Below are positions 59,601 to 64,000 of a stretch of DNA of 64,000 nt, piece after piece. Source of the stretch: Podospora pseudocomata (taxonomy: Eukaryota > Ascomycota > Sordariomycetes > Sordariales > Podosporaceae). The position numbers were made by a program, and so were the translations under genes. Numbering within the stretch: the stretch's first letter is position 1; each line of letters starts with the position of its first letter. The stretch spans positions 1,116,001 to 1,180,000 of the forward strand of contig NW_026946365.1 of assembly GCF_035222375.1 (NCBI RefSeq), written 5' to 3'. The notes under the pieces were generated by a model. That model searched no databases. It worked only from the letters and a program-made list of their open reading frames with translations, and was not told the DNA's origin.

Positions 59601-61949
59601 GCCATATCCCTCATCCAAATGCCACCCTCTAAAATCTCCATCCTGGTTATCTTCTTTTTGACCGCTCCAAGATGACGTTTGCTTCGCGGTTACCTGCTTG
59701 CTTCAGAACGCGAAAGCGAGAACCTCGCCGCCTTGTCAAGGGGTCAACCCCGCGACGGCTGGGTGCATTCTTTCATGACTGCTCGAGGCTATCAAGGTAT
59801 ATCTAAGAACGATGTCAGAGGCGCCATGTCTTGACCGTCGTATGTCTCATCGGCGGCTATTGTTAAGTCACGTATCACGCTCAGGGGATCTCGGCTAGGT
59901 GCTTGCATCTTCGAGGCCATCAAGGTCAGGCTCAAGGTCACAAGCAAATCATTCTGCTTCGATAAGGTAGCCTCAGGTGTCGCTGTATCGTCTTGCTTGG
60001 CTGCCAGCACTATCGGTCCATGGTGAGCTCAAGGTTCAAGGGTCCACTGGCCAGTTGCTTGCATGATTCTTCTCAAGTCCATCATTCTGTGCTGGCTGAT
60101 TTTGGTTCTACCCGCATCCAAGTGTCTTGCTTGTCACTTTCTCATGACAAGGTCAGGGTTCATCGAAGATACTCGACAAATACAGACCCCAGACCACACC
60201 AAACATTGTTTGAATCATGATTCCCAGCTCCCGACTAGGCCGGATCATGTCTCTCATGTCGTTGGCATGATCAAGGTTCAGGGTTCTAGACTCAGGGGTA
60301 CTTGGCCTTTCTCTCTCAAGGTACAAAAACTACTCTCGACAATTATCGAGACCGGTATACAGACAGCACACATTCGAGGGCATCACAACGACATGTCTCA
60401 CCTCCTGCCTCGCTGCCCAAACCTGCAACCTGTTGCTACCCTTTACCGACCGAGAGCGACCCGTACCGGCACCATCCGTCCCGTGCCCGTTCTTTCATCA
60501 TCTCTGGCGTTCTTCACCGCTGGTCTCACACCTAGTGTAGCAGTGAAGCTGCCCTTGCCCAGCCCGTGATGATCTTGGAATCGGGATAGAAAGTACCAGG
60601 CAGTTTAAGCAGGTATTCAGAACCCGGTCACCTCACCGGTACTTCTCACCTCGTCCCCTCGTTCCCCGTCTTCACCGGTGGTCTCACTTAAACCAAAATT
60701 TCCAACGAAACAGGTCTGCAAGTAAGAGTTTTCTGCATCAGACACGCAATTGTCTCTGTTCAGCCTAGCCCAGACCAGTCTACTCGGCATCGGCAATGTT
60801 GACTGAAAGTGATCCGAGACCTCGTGTAACCCGGGCACAAATGAGTGCTACCGACGACACATGCCACTCCCTAATTCCCGAAAGCCTACCGACCAACACC
60901 GAGGCCTCCTCATGATATCTCCGAGCCTTTGGTTTTGTAACCAGCTAGAATTTGTAACACACAGGTTTGCTATCATCAGTCAGCCATCTGACGACGCTCA
61001 AACAAAGACCGGGAACATCTCAACACCACCTCGAGCATTGCATCTATGACGAAATCCGGTGATATTTCCGAGCAAAGCTACTCCCGACCTCGGACAACGT
61101 TTGGTCCAGACTGTCGGGACGATCTGTCCAACAAAGCAAAGCCAGATGGCAGCAAAGAAGAGCCGGAGTAAGCCCCGAGTTTGACCTCCGACCTCGGTGG
61201 CTACCGCTCTAATCATTTCTCGACGAATCACAATCAGGGGCTAGAAAAAGGAAGGAAAAAAAATGAGGAATGCAAGATGCAGCACCCGGGGCAGGTACCT
61301 CGCTGTCGGGAAAGACCATATTGGCTAGACGATAAGACTGGCCGGGCTGGCAGGGGATGAAAGGCACAGAAAGAAAGAAGGCAACCATTACATACATTGC
61401 TTCCGAAATACAGCCTATCACACAGCCCTCACACAGGGAGCCACGAAAACCATCGTACTTGCAGCGATATTTTCTTTGCTGGTTCCAGCACAGGCAAGTA
61501 AAAGTGCAAAAGTGATGTTGTGTATCCCTCATCGTCGTTCCCTCCCTCATACCTACCCGCCCGCTCCATCCATCCCATCCCAAACCTTCCTGATCAGATC
61601 AACCAAAATCTCAAAATATCACTCCTGCTTACTCTCCCGGAGAAGCAGACCAGGCTGCCATCGGGTACGGTCACCACCCCCTTCCCCTTTCCTTCTAGTC
61701 TCCCCGAGTAGACTCATGCGGGACCATGCGGCCTACCTGTCGTGTCACCCGGCCACATATGTACAGTTCAAGAAAGGACCGTAGCATATGTGTAGGTAGA
61801 AGCACGATCCTACATCCAGCCCCCAGTCGCCCAATGATTCATGACATGGGAGGAAACTGCACGAATGCACTTGGCTCTCATCTGCCGTGATACACGACGC
61901 CTTATTCCACTTTGTCTGATGGAAGATCAAAGCAGCAGTCAGTCACTGT

Positions 61950-61966
61950 TTTTTTTTTTTTTTTTT
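61950..61966 (+). repeat. Poly(T) tract
   Basis: A run of about 17 T residues in the gene-free right end; no retroelement features beside it. Confidence 0.8.
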
Positions 61967-64000
61967 GCCGTGACGCTGGAAACATGGTGTCGGGTCCAAC
62001 CTTGGAAAACAGAACCTTGGATTGGAACAGTCGCTTGCGCAAAGTTGATCATACCAAGGACTAACCAAAGCAGGAAAATATGCAACTGTAACCTCCGTCC
62101 CATTTCCGGCACTCAAACACAGGTTCTCTGCCTTATGGCCGTCCACCGCTCGCTCGGGCCGGAGCTGCCCGGGGTATCCGGTCTTATCGTTTGCAATTCC
62201 CCGCCCTGGTTCTTTCTCTTCCCAAACAAGAGCAAGCGCTGAACGCATGAAATACGATAACAAAAAGCACATCACTTACGGGCGATAGGGTAGCATTTCC
62301 AGTCTCAATCTTACTGACGTGTCATGCAAGCCTGTCCCAATTCGAATGATGTGGAGCAGCGGTGAACATACCGTGCAGCTTCAAGCTGCTTCCTACAGGA
62401 GCAAGACCGACCTCTGACCCCCGACGACGTGCCAACCAACCAGCGGAATATCCTCCGTGGACTTGGAATCCCTCCGAAAAGAAGAAACACGGCGGCAGTT
62501 GACGAAGCCTGCCAGGCGGTGCAGTCGTCCGCAGTCCGCAGTCCGCAGTCCGCGCACGATGATGAGGCATCCATCAGCCCCAACCAGCCATCATCTTCGG
62601 AAGCAACCGAGATCATCTCAAGACTTCAATCTCGGGCTCTGTCACGAAGAACAAGAGTGACACGGTATGCCGAGGCCTCTTACAACAACATCAACTGCCT
62701 CACTGCTGGCTGGCGTAACCACCTCACCACCACCCACTCCACGTGCCAAAGTCAAATCTGATATCTTTGGCCATCTCTAGTATTCTTCCTTCAGGGGGGT
62801 GTTGTACCCGTACTACAGGATACCAACCAACCAACCAACCTAACCCACAGCCAGCCTTCCTGATACAGCTGCACTCCCCCACATTCACCATTATATCCAT
62901 CAGCGCCTACCACCATGCGTGACACTGACCGACACACTTGCTGCCCACTGATAAGGAAGCTACAGCAACAAAGCTGCAACTGTCACTCGCTACTATACCT
63001 ACTGCAGAGTTTTCCTTTGACAATAATAAATGCAACGGCGATACAAAACAATGACATTGATACCTCATATTGCCGCTTGTCACACATGATGCTGCTCCTT
63101 TACGCAAAGAAACATGGCTGACCAACCTGTCCCCTACTCATCTCAGCCTCACCCGTTTCAAGCATCTATTCTCACCCAACAAGACAAGTTGTAGGGTTGG
63201 ATAAGCTCACATGACCCTTCCTCACGTTAGCTCACGTTAGTTCTCACGGGGACATCTAAAAACAACGGCATTGCTCCGGCGCATAACTCCGATGGCAGAT
63301 ATGACAGAGACAGCAACACCTGCTTTGGCAAGCTCGGTTTTGCCAGACCGCCTGATGGTTCTGAACTGAAAAGATAGCCTTCTGCATGGGCTTGCTTTGC
63401 ATCTGATATGTCGGGTTACACAAAGCCCAAAATACCACCTTGAGAGAAGCACATAGAAAGGTCAGAAAGGGAAGGGCCGCGAGAGGCAAGAGATCTATTG
63501 GGTAAGGTATGAACAGGAGGTGTGACGATGAACACACTGCAAAGGGCAAGAGATGGAAAGAAGGGGGGGAGAATGTGAGTTGCATGCTGGTGTCAAATGT
63601 CAACATCTCTTCAACAACATAAGGTACACCACACTACAACCTGCGGCCTGACTCATCACCAGGAGTTTGCATATCCCTCTCACCCATGACACTCTTTCAT
63701 TAGATACGGCAGCAAGTAACAACACCAGGTATCTCACTGCCTAAGTCAGCCATAACCTCAAAATATGCACTCAAGATGCACCCAAGACCTCTCATCTCAC
63801 AAAGCCCTCATCACCTTCGACACTAAGAGACATGAGGAAACCGGCGAACAATCAGGAAGTTTTTGAAAAGTTCTCAGACCCCTTCTCACCTCTGCATCAA
63901 GCCCCCTCCTGTAAAAGCCCCAATCCAGCCATCCGATCGCTGCGATCGACCCAATGAGGCTGATTTATACTAACATCTTGTGCCGATGCCGAGGGGGATA

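Overview
This window is nuclear DNA from a filamentous ascomycete (Pezizomycotina, most likely Sordariomycetes/Sordariales). The reasons are short introns (about 45-210 bp, mostly GTAWGT..YAG) in nearly every gene, family members typical of this group (samB/MUB1 MYND protein, Dug3, cyanase, Aim6, Ice2, Pfa3), and above all a 24-residue CaaX lipopeptide pheromone precursor of the Neurospora mfa-1/Sordaria ppg2 type. No bacterial-style operon, prophage, transposase, CRISPR array or rRNA gene is visible.

Layout, left to right. 0-5 kb: the 5' part of a class III alcohol/formaldehyde dehydrogenase (-), a DUF952 protein (+), a membrane J-domain protein (-) and a tRNA-like pol III element (-). 5-13 kb: a Pfa3-like palmitoyltransferase (-), Ice2 (+) and Aim6 (-). 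13-25 kb: nucleolar Ebp2 (+), the samB/Mub1 MYND protein (-), a 4.6 kb gene-poor stretch holding a second tRNA-like element, then an uncharacterised serine-rich two-TM protein (-). 25-33 kb: Zrg17-type CDF transporter (+), Dug3 (-) and the mitochondrial dynamin Mgm1 (+). 34-38 kb: cyanase (+), the pheromone gene (+) and a Lys-rich nucleolar-type protein (+). 38-47 kb: the very large TFIIIC B-block subunit (+) and a tail-anchored Ubc6/UBE2J E2 (-). 48-56 kb: cohesin loader Scc4 (-), ribosomal protein eL36 (-) and a Zw10/Dsl1-type tether (+). From 55.8 kb to the end there are 8.2 kb with no supportable gene but a 210-bp pure TG microsatellite.

Most genes are unrelated housekeeping functions, as usual in fungi. 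Recurrent themes are ER/secretory membrane biology (J protein, Pfa3, Ice2, Zrg17, Ubc6, Zw10/Dsl1), ribosome biogenesis (Ebp2, eL36, the Lys-rich protein) and mitochondria (Mgm1, Aim6). Exon boundaries were worked out by hand from reading frame, splice consensus and family resemblance; all multi-exon models keep frame arithmetically. The least expected observations are the tiny pheromone gene, the pair of tRNA-like elements with a shared 15-nt upstream block, and the Trp-Gly-Trp acidic motifs in the Zw10-like protein.
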